The notes under the pieces are model-generated. The model did not search any database, was not told the DNA's origin, and worked only from the letters and a program-made list of their open reading frames with translations. A stretch of DNA of 43,299 nt. Origin: Rhizobium sp. Its GTDB lineage: Bacteria > Pseudomonadota > Alphaproteobacteria > Rhizobiales > Rhizobiaceae. The DNA lies in contig DPXQ01000005.1 of NCBI GenBank assembly GCA_003527225.1, positions 134,947-178,245 on the forward strand. Reading direction: 5' to 3'. Position numbers and translations under genes: made by a program. The stretch's first letter is position 1, and each line of letters starts with the position of its first letter. Below, one piece after another: positions 16,326 through 24,291 of the stretch.

Positions 16326-17396
16326 TCAGTTGTCGATCTGCTCGGCGGTGTAGTAGCCGGAGGAAACCATGACATCCTTGATGTTGGCCTTGTCCACGGC
16401 AACCGGCTTCAGCAGGTAGGACGGAACGACCTTGACGCCATTGTTGTAGGTCTTGGTGTCGTTGACTTCCGGCTCCTTGCCTTCCATGACCGCTTCCACC
16501 ATCGAGAACGCGACCTTGGCGAGTTCGCGGGTGTCCTTGAACACGGTCGAGTACTGCTCGTCGGCAAGGATCGACTTGACCGAGGGAAGCTCGGCGTCCT
16601 GGCCCGTCACGATCGGCATGGCCATGTCGCCCGAGCCGTAGCCGACGCCCTTCAGGGCCGACAGGATACCGATCGAAAGGCCGTCATAGGGCGAAAGCAC
16701 GCCGTTGACCTTGTCTTCGGTATAGGTCGAGGACAGGAGGTTTTCCATGCGGGCCTGGGCGACAGCGCCGTCCCAGCGCAGCGTGCCAACCTGTTCCATG
16801 CCCTGCTGGCCGGACTTCACGACGATTTCGCCGCTGTCGATCATCGGCTGGAGGACCGACATGGCGCCGTCGTAGAAGAAGAAGGCGTTGTTGTCGTCCG
16901 GCGAGCCGCCGAACAGTTCGACGTTCCACGGCTTGGTGTCGGGGAACTTGGCCTTCAGGCCTTCGACCAAGCTCGTGGCCTGGAGGACGCCGACCTGGAA
17001 ATTGTCGAAAGTGGCGTAGTAGTCGACATTGCCGCTGTCGCGGATCAGGCGGTCATAGGCGATGACCTTGACGCCGGAATCGGCCGCCTTCTGCAGGATA
17101 TCCGACAGTGTGGTGCCGTCGATGGCGCCGATCACGAGCACCTTGGCGCCCTTGGTCACCATGTTCTCGATCTGGGCGAGCTGGTTCGGGATATCGTCAT
17201 CGGCGAACTGCAGGTCCGGTTCGTAGCCGGCGTCCTTGAACAGCTTTTCCATGGTCTCGCCATCCGAGATCCAGCGCGTCGACGTCTTGGTCGGCATGGA
17301 AATGCCGACAACGCCCTTGGTCTCGGCAAATGCCGATGTTGAGAATACGGCGACGCCCAATGCGAACGACGCGATAAGCTTGGTGATTTTATTCAT
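16326..17396 (-). CDS. chvE: ChvE multiple-sugar-binding periplasmic protein
   Basis: A 356-residue periplasmic binding protein. The start at 17396 has GGGAGGA upstream and gives a clear signal peptide ([20 protein letters not shown]...AFA, cleavage near residue 23-24). The mature protein starts [19 protein letters not shown] and has [19 protein letters not shown] and [10 protein letters not shown], which match ChvE/XylF/MglB-like cluster B proteins. In Agrobacterium ChvE binds galactose, arabinose, glucose and related sugars, feeds the Ggu importer, and also signals sugar to VirA. Here its operon continues into a sugar oxidation pathway. I see no vir genes in the window, so only the uptake role is supported. 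Confidence 0.95.
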   Translation of the reverse strand: MNKITKLIASFALGVAVFSTSAFAETKGVVGISMPTKTSTRWISDGETMEKLFKDAGYEPDLQFADDDIPNQLAQIENMVTKGAKVLVIGAIDGTTLSDILQKAADSGVKVIAYDRLIRDSGNVDYYATFDNFQVGVLQATSLVEGLKAKFPDTKPWNVELFGGSPDDNNAFFFYDGAMSVLQPMIDSGEIVVKSGQQGMEQVGTLRWDGAVAQARMENLLSSTYTEDKVNGVLSPYDGLSIGILSALKGVGYGSGDMAMPIVTGQDAELPSVKSILADEQYSTVFKDTRELAKVAFSMVEAVMEGKEPEVNDTKTYNNGVKVVPSYLLKPVAVDKANIKDVMVSSGYYTAEQIDN

Positions 17397-17519
17397 GGAT
17401 TCCTCCCTTGGCGATCCAGACGACCCCAGCTCCTTCCGGCAGCCGTCCCTTGCTAGAACCAGCGAGCGGGCAACGCCGCCTGATCCGGTCGGGAGTCTTA
17501 GCGCCTGGAATATGCCATT

Positions 17520-17534
17520 CAAATGAATTATTTG
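17520..17534. promoter_or_regulatory. Upstream palindrome in chvE-gbpR intergenic region
   Basis: CAAAT (17520-17524) and ATTTG (17530-17534) flank GAATT, giving an imperfect 15-bp palindrome. Its centre lies about 24 bases from the stronger palindrome at 17543-17560. Paired sites like this fit the recognition and activation sites of LysR-type regulators. Confidence 0.4.
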
Positions 17535-17542
17535 ACATTATG

Positions 17543-17560
17543 CATATCAAAGTTGATATG
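17543..17560. promoter_or_regulatory. Probable GbpR operator
   Basis: CATATCAA (17543-17550), AG, TTGATATG (17553-17560): a perfect 8-bp inverted repeat between the divergent chvE and gbpR genes. A TTGACA at 17532-17537 could be the -35 of gbpR, so a protein bound here would cover that promoter. The position is right for autorepression and for activating chvE. If gbpR started at 17540 the palindrome would be inside the coding region, which argues for a later start. Confidence 0.6.
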
Positions 17561-17566
17561 TTGCTT

Positions 17567-18508
17567 ATGCTTGATACCCCCACCAACCGCCTTCTGCCGA
17601 AACATTTCAGCCTGATCCGCGCCATCGCGGAATACGGTCAGCTCAGCCTTGCCGCCAACTCGCTGGCGATCACTCAGCCGGCCGCATCACGCATGCTGGC
17701 CGATATCGAGCGTCACGTCGGTGCGCCGGTCTTCGTGCGGACCCCGAAGGGCATGGAACCGACGGCGGTGGGAAGTGCTTTGGCGCGCAGGGCGCAAAAC
17801 CTGCTCGAGGAGATCAATGAGGCGGCCCGTGAGGTCGACGCCATCAAGCGCGGGTTGACGGGGACCGTCCGGGTCGGGGCGGTGACGGGTGGCGCCGTCG
17901 GGTTCATCGTTCCGGCCATTCAGACGCTGAAGGCCGAGGCCGAAACCGCCGATATCCACGTGGATGTCGCTTCGAGCGGGATGTTGATCGCGGATCTTCT
18001 GGCAGGACAACTCGATTTCGCCCTGGGGCGCATACCGGCCGGCATCGATGCCCGGCAGTTCGATATTCTTGACGCCCGTGTCGAGGAAGTGGATCTCCTG
18101 GTTCACCAGAGCCATCCGCTTGCGAACGCTTCCAACCTTTCCGTTGGTAACCTCGTCCATTTCGCCTGGGTCATGCAGGCTCCGGGCGCTCCTGTGCGTC
18201 AGGCGGTTGAAAGCGTGTTCATCGAGAACTCCGCGCCGATCCCATCCAATATCGTCAACACGACATCGCTGCTGGTGATGATCGCCATGCTTGCGTCGTC
18301 GAACGCCATCGCGCCGATGTCGCGGGAGGTCTCCGATCTCCTGTGCCGCCACACCACGGGGACCGGGCTTTGCAGACTCGACGTCCGAACGCCGATCATC
18401 GTGTCGCCCTATCATCTCCTCACGGTCAAGGGAAAGCGTATGACGCCGGTCGCCGCTCGTCTGCGTGATCTTGTCATGCGGGAATTCCACGACCGGGAGA
18501 CCACATAG
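17567..18508 (+). CDS. gbpR: GbpR-type LysR-family regulator
   Basis: A 313-residue LysR-type regulator. The N-terminal helix-turn-helix is HFSLIRAIAEYGQLSLAANS followed by ITQPAASRMLADIERHVGAPVFVR. The effector domain follows, with GTVRVGAVTGGAVGFIVPAI. It is divergent from chvE, as is gbpR in Agrobacterium and Azospirillum, where it controls chvE in response to galactose, arabinose and fucose. The start is uncertain: in-frame ATGs exist at 17540, 17558 and 17567 and none has a good ribosome-binding site. I take 17567 because a strong palindrome fills 17543-17560. Translation could be nearly leaderless. Confidence 0.88.
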   Translation: MLDTPTNRLLPKHFSLIRAIAEYGQLSLAANSLAITQPAASRMLADIERHVGAPVFVRTPKGMEPTAVGSALARRAQNLLEEINEAAREVDAIKRGLTGTVRVGAVTGGAVGFIVPAIQTLKAEAETADIHVDVASSGMLIADLLAGQLDFALGRIPAGIDARQFDILDARVEEVDLLVHQSHPLANASNLSVGNLVHFAWVMQAPGAPVRQAVESVFIENSAPIPSNIVNTTSLLVMIAMLASSNAIAPMSREVSDLLCRHTTGTGLCRLDVRTPIIVSPYHLLTVKGKRMTPVAARLRDLVMREFHDRETT

Positions 18509-18531
18509 TACGATCGCCGAATTCTCCGCTT

Positions 18532-18562
18532 GGCACGGGCTTCACACGGAAGGAACCGTGCC
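18532..18562. terminator. Stem-loop between convergent gbpR and tctA
   Basis: GGCACGG (18532-18538) pairs with CCGTGCC (18556-18562) across a 17-base loop, in the 110-base space between the two convergent stop codons. No T-run follows on either strand. It could end both transcripts only weakly or with Rho. Confidence 0.4.
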
Positions 18563-18618
18563 GACACCTATTGGCGTGCGGACACGGCTCTCGTCTGTAA
18601 TCAGGAGGCGGTTTGCCT

Positions 18619-20130
18619 TCAGGCCGATAGGGCAGCCTCCTTGATCCGCTTTCGCGCGCGATGGGCGAGCAGGGCGGGCAAGACGGCAATGGTTGCGGCC
18701 ATGATCCACAAGACGATCGAAATGGTGCTCTCGAACAAGATCGAGACGTCCCCGCCACTGATTGCCAACGCGTTGCGGAGATTGATCTCCATCACCCGTC
18801 CGAGCACGAAGCCGAGAATGATGGGCGCCATGTCGAAACCGGCCTTGCGCAGGAGCCAGCCTGCGATACCGATGCCGAGCATCAGGAAGATCGAAAAGAC
18901 CGAGGCGTGGGTCGAGTATACACCGACAATCGAAAGCACGAGGATGCCCGGTACGAGAAGCCAGTTGGGCACCGTCAAAACACGGGCAAAGATGTTGACC
19001 AATGGCAGGTTCAGCGCCAGCAGGATAACGTTGCCGACAAAGAGCGAGGCGACGAGGCCGCCGACCACTTCCGGGCGCTCGACAAGCAGCATCGGACCCG
19101 GCTGGATGTTATAGAGCATCAGTGCGCCCAGCATGACCGCGGTCGTGCCCGATCCCGGGACGCCAAGCGTGAGCATGGGCACGAAGGCGCCGCAGGCGGT
19201 TGCGTTATTGGCCGCTTCCGGTGCCGCCAGACCGCGGACATCGCCCTTGCCAAATGTGCCTTCGGTATCGGACAGTCGCTTCTCAGTCGTGTATGCGATT
19301 GCACTGGAAACGGAGGCGCCGGTGCCGGGCAGTACGCCGACGACGAAGCCGATTACCGAGCTTCTCAGCGTGGTTCCCGTGCACATGATGATATCCGACA
19401 TACGCGCCGTCATGCGCCCGAGTTCGCGGATGACGGTGAAACCTCGGCCCTGATGCTCGAGGATGATGAGTGCCTCGGAAATCGAAAACAGGCCGATGAC
19501 AAGGATCACGAACTCGATGCCGTCGCCCAATTCAGGCTCGCCGAAAGTAAAACGGTAGGCCCCGGAAGTCGCGTCTATGCCGACGGTTGCGAGCATCAGG
19601 CCAAGCGTGCAGCCGATCAGTGTTTTCACCGGCTGGCTACCCACCATGGAACCGAGGGTGGCGAAGGCAAAGACCATCAGCACGAAATATTCAGCAGGAC
19701 CGAACCCGATCGCCAGTCCGGAGAGCAGCGGAGCGAAGAGCGCCAGGCCGATCGAGCCGAGAATGCCTCCGACAAAGGAAGACATACCCGAAAGTGCGAG
19801 TGCCTCTCCGGCACGTCCCTGCCTTGCAAGCGGATAGCCGTCGAGAGCGGTCATCACGGCACCGGCATCGCCTGGTACATTGAGCAGGATCGATGAAATC
19901 CGCCCGCCATATTCAGCGCCGCAATAGATTGCCGCGAGCAGGATCATGGTGCTTTCGGCCGGCAGGCCCATCGTATAGGCGATGGGCAGGAGCAGGGCGA
20001 TGCCGTTGATTGGCCCGATTGCGGGCAAAGCACCGACCATGGTGCCGATGAAACAGCCGATGAAGCCGATCATAAGGTTCTGCCAAGTCAGTGCTACGGC
20101 GAAACCCTGCCAGAGATATTCGAGATTCAT
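18619..20130 (-). CDS. tctA: Tripartite tricarboxylate transporter large permease TctA
   Basis: A 503-residue membrane protein with about ten to twelve hydrophobic segments and the TctA landmarks: [21 protein letters not shown] near residue 30-50, [23 protein letters not shown], a repeat-like second half with [21 protein letters not shown], and [18 protein letters not shown]. It is the large channel subunit of a secondary transporter driven by an ion gradient. With TctB and TctC it takes up citrate or another organic acid. GGAAAGG precedes the start, and 51 bases separate it from tctB upstream. The substrate is not fixed by sequence. Confidence 0.95.
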   Translation of the reverse strand: MNLEYLWQGFAVALTWQNLMIGFIGCFIGTMVGALPAIGPINGIALLLPIAYTMGLPAESTMILLAAIYCGAEYGGRISSILLNVPGDAGAVMTALDGYPLARQGRAGEALALSGMSSFVGGILGSIGLALFAPLLSGLAIGFGPAEYFVLMVFAFATLGSMVGSQPVKTLIGCTLGLMLATVGIDATSGAYRFTFGEPELGDGIEFVILVIGLFSISEALIILEHQGRGFTVIRELGRMTARMSDIIMCTGTTLRSSVIGFVVGVLPGTGASVSSAIAYTTEKRLSDTEGTFGKGDVRGLAAPEAANNATACGAFVPMLTLGVPGSGTTAVMLGALMLYNIQPGPMLLVERPEVVGGLVASLFVGNVILLALNLPLVNIFARVLTVPNWLLVPGILVLSIVGVYSTHASVFSIFLMLGIGIAGWLLRKAGFDMAPIILGFVLGRVMEINLRNALAISGGDVSILFESTISIVLWIMAATIAVLPALLAHRARKRIKEAALSA

Positions 20131-20181
20131 GAGTATGACCTTTCCCTGCTTGGGATGCTTGCTTGGAGATACCTGACCGGA

Positions 20182-20640
20182 TCAGCCGAAGAGGGCGCCG
20201 GCGGGCAAATAGACCTCAAGCAGCCAGGCGAAGATGAACCACCACAGAGCGGCGTGACCGATGGCGCCAAGCAGCGCCTTCGTGACCGGTGCGCCGAAGA
20301 TCAGCGCGCTTCCGAATGTCAGCATGAAGATGGAGACGGCGAACCCGGCCGGCTCGAACAGCGCCACTGAAACCACCAGCAGAACGGGCACGGCGAGAAC
20401 CCGCCACAGGAGCGGTCCGGTAGGAAAGCTTTCCGCAGTGCCCGGTGACCGCAAGTAGAGAAGACACAGCAGGCACAGAATGGCGGCCAGCATGAGGGGC
20501 ACGACACGCGGACCCAGGGGATCGGATGAGAAAGAATAATCGATCCGGCTGGCGGCAATTCCATAGGCAGCCGCGAAGCCGAGCAGGCAAAGGGCGCCGA
20601 TCCGACCGATGAGCAGGGTAGTTCTGGTATTATCCGACAT
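20182..20640 (-). CDS. tctB: Tripartite tricarboxylate transporter small permease TctB
   Basis: A 152-residue protein with four hydrophobic segments (TTLLIGRIGALCLLGFAAAY, VPLMLAAILCLLCLLYL, VLAVPVLLVVSVALFEPAGF, LLGAIGHAALWWFIFAWLL), the size and layout of TctB subunits. GGAGATAAATC precedes the start. It lies between tctC (257 bases upstream, with a stem-loop between) and tctA. TctB sequences vary a lot, so position supports the call as much as sequence. Confidence 0.9.
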   Translation of the reverse strand: MSDNTRTTLLIGRIGALCLLGFAAAYGIAASRIDYSFSSDPLGPRVVPLMLAAILCLLCLLYLRSPGTAESFPTGPLLWRVLAVPVLLVVSVALFEPAGFAVSIFMLTFGSALIFGAPVTKALLGAIGHAALWWFIFAWLLEVYLPAGALFG

Positions 20641-20840
20641 GATTTATCTCCGCCCTTCCTGAGGGGAAACAACTGGCGCCGATACCGTCTTCCGCGAGGT
20701 CGCGGGGGTATTGGACGAAATGCAGAGCTGGCACGTTTCATACTGGGCGCGGGCATTTCCGGGCCCCGAAACTCTCGCCTGACTTGCCAAGGCGTTTTTC
20801 GTCTTCCCGTGCGATCCGAGGGACCTGCGGGAATTGAGCA

Positions 20841-20872
20841 TCCGCCTTCCAGGGTTGCCCCGAGAAGGCGGA
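20841..20872 (-). promoter_or_regulatory. Stem-loop between tctC and tctB
   Basis: A perfect 9-bp inverted repeat (20841-20849 TCCGCCTTC with 20864-20872 GAAGGCGGA, 14-base loop) begins 25 bases after the tctC stop. The interval 20641-20897 holds no gene I can support. The hairpin plus a long untranslated spacer suggests differential expression: much TctC, less TctBA. Confidence 0.55.
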
Positions 20873-20897
20873 GAGCCACAGCCATGGGAGGCGGCAA

Positions 20898-21872
20898 TTA
20901 CATGCCGGCTTCCTTGGCAAGGATCTTGAAGCGGGCGACGTCGTCCTTGACGCGCTTGTCGAAATCACGGCCGAGCATGGTGAATTCGAACAGGCCACGG
21001 GCTTCGCGTTCCTTGGCGAATTCCGGGGTTTTGCTCATTGTGTCGAATGCGGCGACCCACCAGTCGTAGTCGGCGTCGGAAACGTCCTTGCCGACATAGT
21101 ATCCGCGCCAGACCGGCCAATCGATGTCGAAGCCTTGTTCGCGAGCGGTGGGCACGCCGGCGAGTTCGCCAGACAGCCGCTCGGGCGCCATGACGGCGAG
21201 AATGCGGATCTTGCCTGCGGTGTGGTGCTTGACCATTTCGGCGGCATCTCCGGAGCCGACCTTGACGTGGCCGCCCTCAAGGGCGGTCAGTACGGCGCCA
21301 CCGCCTTCAAGCGCCACGTAGCGCATCTTTTTCGGATCCTGTCCGGCCGCCTTGGCAAGCAGGGATCCCTTCATCCAGTCTTGCGAGCCGACAGCGCCGC
21401 CGCCTGCAACCGCAAAGCCGTCCGGGTTCGCCTTGTAGGCTTCGACCAGTTCCCCAAGGGTCTTGTAGGGAGAGTCAGCGGCAACGACGAGGACGCCATA
21501 GTCCGCACCGAGGGCTCCGAGCCACCGGACGGCGTTTTCATCATATTTGCCGAACTTGCCCTGGGCGATCAGAAGTGCGGAGCCGGAAGATGCGGCAGTC
21601 ACCACATTGCCGTCCTTGCCGCGTTTGCCGATGACATGATTGTATGCCACTGCGCCGACGCCGCCTTCCATATAGGTAACCGCCATGGGCTCGGAAATCT
21701 GTTTGGTTTCCAGAAGTGCATTCGCTGCAAGGCGGCAGGTGAGGTCGAAGCCGCCGCCCGGCTTCGCGCCGGCGATGCATTCGGGCTTCTGCGGCTCGGC
21801 AAATGCTGCCGTGCCGGCGGCGAGGGTAACCATCGCGGCCCCGGCAAGTGTCTTCGTCAGAAATCGGATCAT
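20898..21872 (-). CDS. tctC: Tripartite tricarboxylate transporter substrate-binding protein TctC
   Basis: A 324-residue periplasmic binding protein of the TctC/Bug family. The start at 21872 follows GGGAGAGAGAC and opens a signal peptide (MIRFLTKTLAGAAMVTLAAGTAAFA). The mature start EPQKPECIAGAKPGGGFDLTCRLAA is the family's substrate loop (PGGGxDxxxR), followed by AYNHVIGKRGKDGNVV and VGSGDAAEMVKHHTAGKIRIL. The ECIAGAKPGGGFDLTCR form, with two cysteines that could pair, is typical of the TctC subgroup that works with citrate-type transporters. Gene order C-B-A is usual. It is divergent from tctD. Confidence 0.95.
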   Translation of the reverse strand: MIRFLTKTLAGAAMVTLAAGTAAFAEPQKPECIAGAKPGGGFDLTCRLAANALLETKQISEPMAVTYMEGGVGAVAYNHVIGKRGKDGNVVTAASSGSALLIAQGKFGKYDENAVRWLGALGADYGVLVVAADSPYKTLGELVEAYKANPDGFAVAGGGAVGSQDWMKGSLLAKAAGQDPKKMRYVALEGGGAVLTALEGGHVKVGSGDAAEMVKHHTAGKIRILAVMAPERLSGELAGVPTAREQGFDIDWPVWRGYYVGKDVSDADYDWWVAAFDTMSKTPEFAKEREARGLFEFTMLGRDFDKRVKDDVARFKILAKEAGM

Positions 21873-22235
21873 GTCTCTCTCCCAATTGATCTGCTGCACA
21901 AGCTTTCTTGACCGAGGCACAGGAAGGCTCATGCGCGGTTGCACGACCGGGGAATGAAAAACCGCACCGCCCGGACGTCAGTCGTCCGGCAACGGAAACA
22001 TCGGCGGAAGCAGCGATTGACCGCTTTCGCCTTAATGCGCTCGCTAGCGCCCTGTTTTTCGGGTTGTTCCTCCCCGGGCCTGTTCGTACTCTCTCCCGAG
22101 ACAGGCGAGCTTCTTGTACGCCGGAAACCTGTCACGATGCTGTCACAGCGCGCCGTCCCTGTGTGTGGCAGAATACCGGCCCGGCGCGGCTGCCTCCGCT
22201 TGATCGGCGTTCATATCCGTGTCACGCTTGCCGCC
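21873..22235. promoter_or_regulatory. Divergent control region between tctC and tctD
   Basis: 363 bases without a convincing gene. It holds a 7-bp inverted repeat CCGGACG (21971-21977) / CGTCCGG (21983-21989) with a five-base loop and, nearer tctD, a direct repeat of CTGTCAC described separately. Both tctC and the tctDE operon should start here. Confidence 0.6.
22129..22146 (+). promoter_or_regulatory. PhoB-box-like direct repeat upstream of tctD
   Basis: CTGTCAC at 22129-22135 and again at 22140-22146, separated by four bases. Two 7-bp direct repeats with 4-bp spacing is the architecture of Pho boxes and of OmpR/PhoB-family binding sites in general. A third partial copy, GTGTCAC, lies at 22219-22225 just before the tctD start. 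TctD is itself an OmpR/PhoB-family regulator, so this may be its own site; binding by PhoB is the alternative. Confidence 0.5.
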
Positions 22236-22913
22236 ATGCGCATTCTGCTGGTAGAAGATACACACGATGTCGGCGAGGCGATCAGCCGCCGCTTCGAAAC
22301 AATCGGGCACATGGTCGACTGGGAAACCGACGGCCGTGCCGCGTCCGAGATCCTCGATTTCACCGACTATGATCTCGTGATCCTCGATGTGATGCTTCCC
22401 GGCCTTGACGGGTTCGAGGTCCTGCGCAGGCTGCGTCAGGCTCGCAACGCGGTGCCGGTGCTGGTGCTGACGGCACGCTCGGAAATCGATGACCGGGTCA
22501 GCGCGCTCGACATCGGCGCCGACGACTATCTCGTCAAGCCCTTCGATTTCCGCGAACTGGAGGCGCGCGCCCGCGTTCTCATGCGCCGCCGCAGCGGCGG
22601 TGAAGCGACCAATATCATCGCCTGCGGCGATATCTTGCTCGATCGCGCCAATCGCAGCGTCAGGGTGGGTAAACGGGAAGTGCAACTGAAGCGCCGGGAA
22701 ATGACCCTGCTCGAAATTCTCGCCACGCGCCCGGGCCGGGTGTTCAGTAAGGGCCAATTGCTCGACATGCTCTTCGGCTTCGACGAGCCAGCCGGTCCCA
22801 ATGCCATCGAGCTCTATGTCGGACGTTTGCGCAAGAAGCTTGAAGGCGCGCAGGCCCGGATCGTCACCGTGCGCGGTCTCGGCTACCAGCTGGTTTCCGA
22901 TGTACAGGCGTGA
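22236..22913 (+). CDS. tctD: Response regulator TctD (OmpR/PhoB family)
   Basis: A 225-residue two-domain response regulator. The receiver domain has the phospho-acceptor D51 in LVILDVMLPGLDGF, acidic E7-D8 and conserved K101 in DDYLVKPFDF. The C-terminal winged helix has KRREMTLLEILATRPGRVFSKGQLLDML and ELYVGRLRKKLE. The start at ATG 22236 gives the canonical MRILLVEDT, although no clear ribosome-binding site precedes it. It overlaps tctE by 14 bases and is divergent from tctC, the standard layout for TctDE controlling its transporter in response to tricarboxylates. Confidence 0.93.
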   Translation: MRILLVEDTHDVGEAISRRFETIGHMVDWETDGRAASEILDFTDYDLVILDVMLPGLDGFEVLRRLRQARNAVPVLVLTARSEIDDRVSALDIGADDYLVKPFDFRELEARARVLMRRRSGGEATNIIACGDILLDRANRSVRVGKREVQLKRREMTLLEILATRPGRVFSKGQLLDMLFGFDEPAGPNAIELYVGRLRKKLEGAQARIVTVRGLGYQLVSDVQA

Positions 22914-24291
22914 CTCGTCGCTTTTCTCCCGGCTTGTCCTACGGGTCGCACTGGTGCTGGCGGCCGGCGCCGCCATGCTGATGAGCGCCGCCTGGTTCTA
23001 TGCCCGCGCCGCCGCCGACGATGCGTATGACCGACTGCTGCTGGGCGCGGCGATCCAGATGATGGAGGGGCTTGCCGTGGAAGAGGGCGCGTTTGCCGTC
23101 AACCTGCCGTCCTCGGCCTTCGAACTGCTTGGCCTTGCCGGGCGCGATCGCATCTTCTACCGGGTCACGGATCCGTCGGGTCGGACACTGACAGGCTACG
23201 AGGACCTCGCGCCTGATGTCGACTTCACCAAAGCCGGCCCCGGACCTGTCTTTCTCAATCTTCGCTATCGTGGCGAACCGCTCCGCGTGGTGGTCGCCGG
23301 GCGCGCCATTTCCGATCCGGCGATGTCGGGCTGGGCGCATGTCGTGGTGGCGCAGACGACCCAGGCCCGGCAGGCGCTCGCTTCCGAACTCACGACGCGG
23401 GCCTTCGTCATGGTTGTCATCATGAGCGGCCTTGCGCTGATCGGCACGGCGCTGGCCGTGCGGTATTCGCTGAGGCCGGTCGCCGTTCTCGGTGAGGCGC
23501 TCGCCTCCCGCGATCCCCAGGATCTGACGCCGCTCGCCGTGACCGTGCCGCGCGAACTCTCGCCTTTCGTTGCGTCGATCAATTACTTCGTGCGGCGTCT
23601 GGACGAGCGGGTAAAGCTGCTTCAACGTTTCATCGCCGACAGCGCCCACCAGATCCGTACGCCGCTGACCGCGCTTTCCGCCCAGGTCAGCCTGATCAAC
23701 GAGGACAACCTTTCCGACAGCGACCGACGGCATCTCGAAAGGGTGCGAAACCGCGCCGGCGAGCTTGCCCGCTTTACCAACCAGTTGCTCAACCACGCCA
23801 TGGTGATCCATCGCTTCGACTCGGCTCAGTTCCTCCCGCTCGATCTGACGAGGGTGGCGCGCAAGGCGTTTCGCGCTGCGGTGCCGATCACCATCGATCC
23901 GGACATCGTCGTGTCCTTCGAAGCATCTGACGAGGACGTGACCGTGCTGGGTGACGAGTTGAGCCTGCGCGAGGCGATCATAAACGTCATCGACAATTCG
24001 TTGCGCCACGGCACCCTGTCGCGGCTGGAGGTGCGCGTGGCCCGCAGTGAGGGCTTCGGGCTTGTGGAGGTCGGGGATGACGGCCCGGGCATTCCGCCGG
24101 ACGACTGGAACCACGTGACACAACGCTTCGTGACCTCGAAGTCCGGCGAGGGCAGCGCCGGTCTCGGCTTCGCCATCGCCTCGGAAGTGGCCGCCGCGCT
24201 TGGCGGTGCGCTGACCTTCCGCGAGAAGACAGAAGACCATGGTTTCGCCGTCGTGCTGAAGCTGCCGCTCCATCGGGAGGACAAGTCATGA
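22900..24291 (+). CDS. tctE: Sensor histidine kinase TctE
   Basis: A 463-residue membrane kinase. Transmembrane helices lie at about 12-33 and 168-188, enclosing a periplasmic domain of about 130 residues of the 2CSK_N type. A HAMP-like linker leads to the H-box FIADSAHQIRTPLTAL (H250). The catalytic domain has the N-box INVIDNSLRHG, G1 VEVGDDGPGIP and G2 GSAGLGFAIA. All kinase motifs are intact. It overlaps tctD upstream and shares a four-base ATGA overlap with the binding-protein gene downstream, so the three are translationally coupled. Ligand unknown. Confidence 0.93.
   Translation: MYRRDSSLFSRLVLRVALVLAAGAAMLMSAAWFYARAAADDAYDRLLLGAAIQMMEGLAVEEGAFAVNLPSSAFELLGLAGRDRIFYRVTDPSGRTLTGYEDLAPDVDFTKAGPGPVFLNLRYRGEPLRVVVAGRAISDPAMSGWAHVVVAQTTQARQALASELTTRAFVMVVIMSGLALIGTALAVRYSLRPVAVLGEALASRDPQDLTPLAVTVPRELSPFVASINYFVRRLDERVKLLQRFIADSAHQIRTPLTALSAQVSLINEDNLSDSDRRHLERVRNRAGELARFTNQLLNHAMVIHRFDSAQFLPLDLTRVARKAFRAAVPITIDPDIVVSFEASDEDVTVLGDELSLREAIINVIDNSLRHGTLSRLEVRVARSEGFGLVEVGDDGPGIPPDDWNHVTQRFVTSKSGEGSAGLGFAIASEVAAALGGALTFREKTEDHGFAVVLKLPLHREDKS

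Noticed and set aside
17543..17560. vir-type or nod-type box in the chvE promoter region
   Set aside because: The palindrome does not match either consensus, and no vir or nod genes are in the window.
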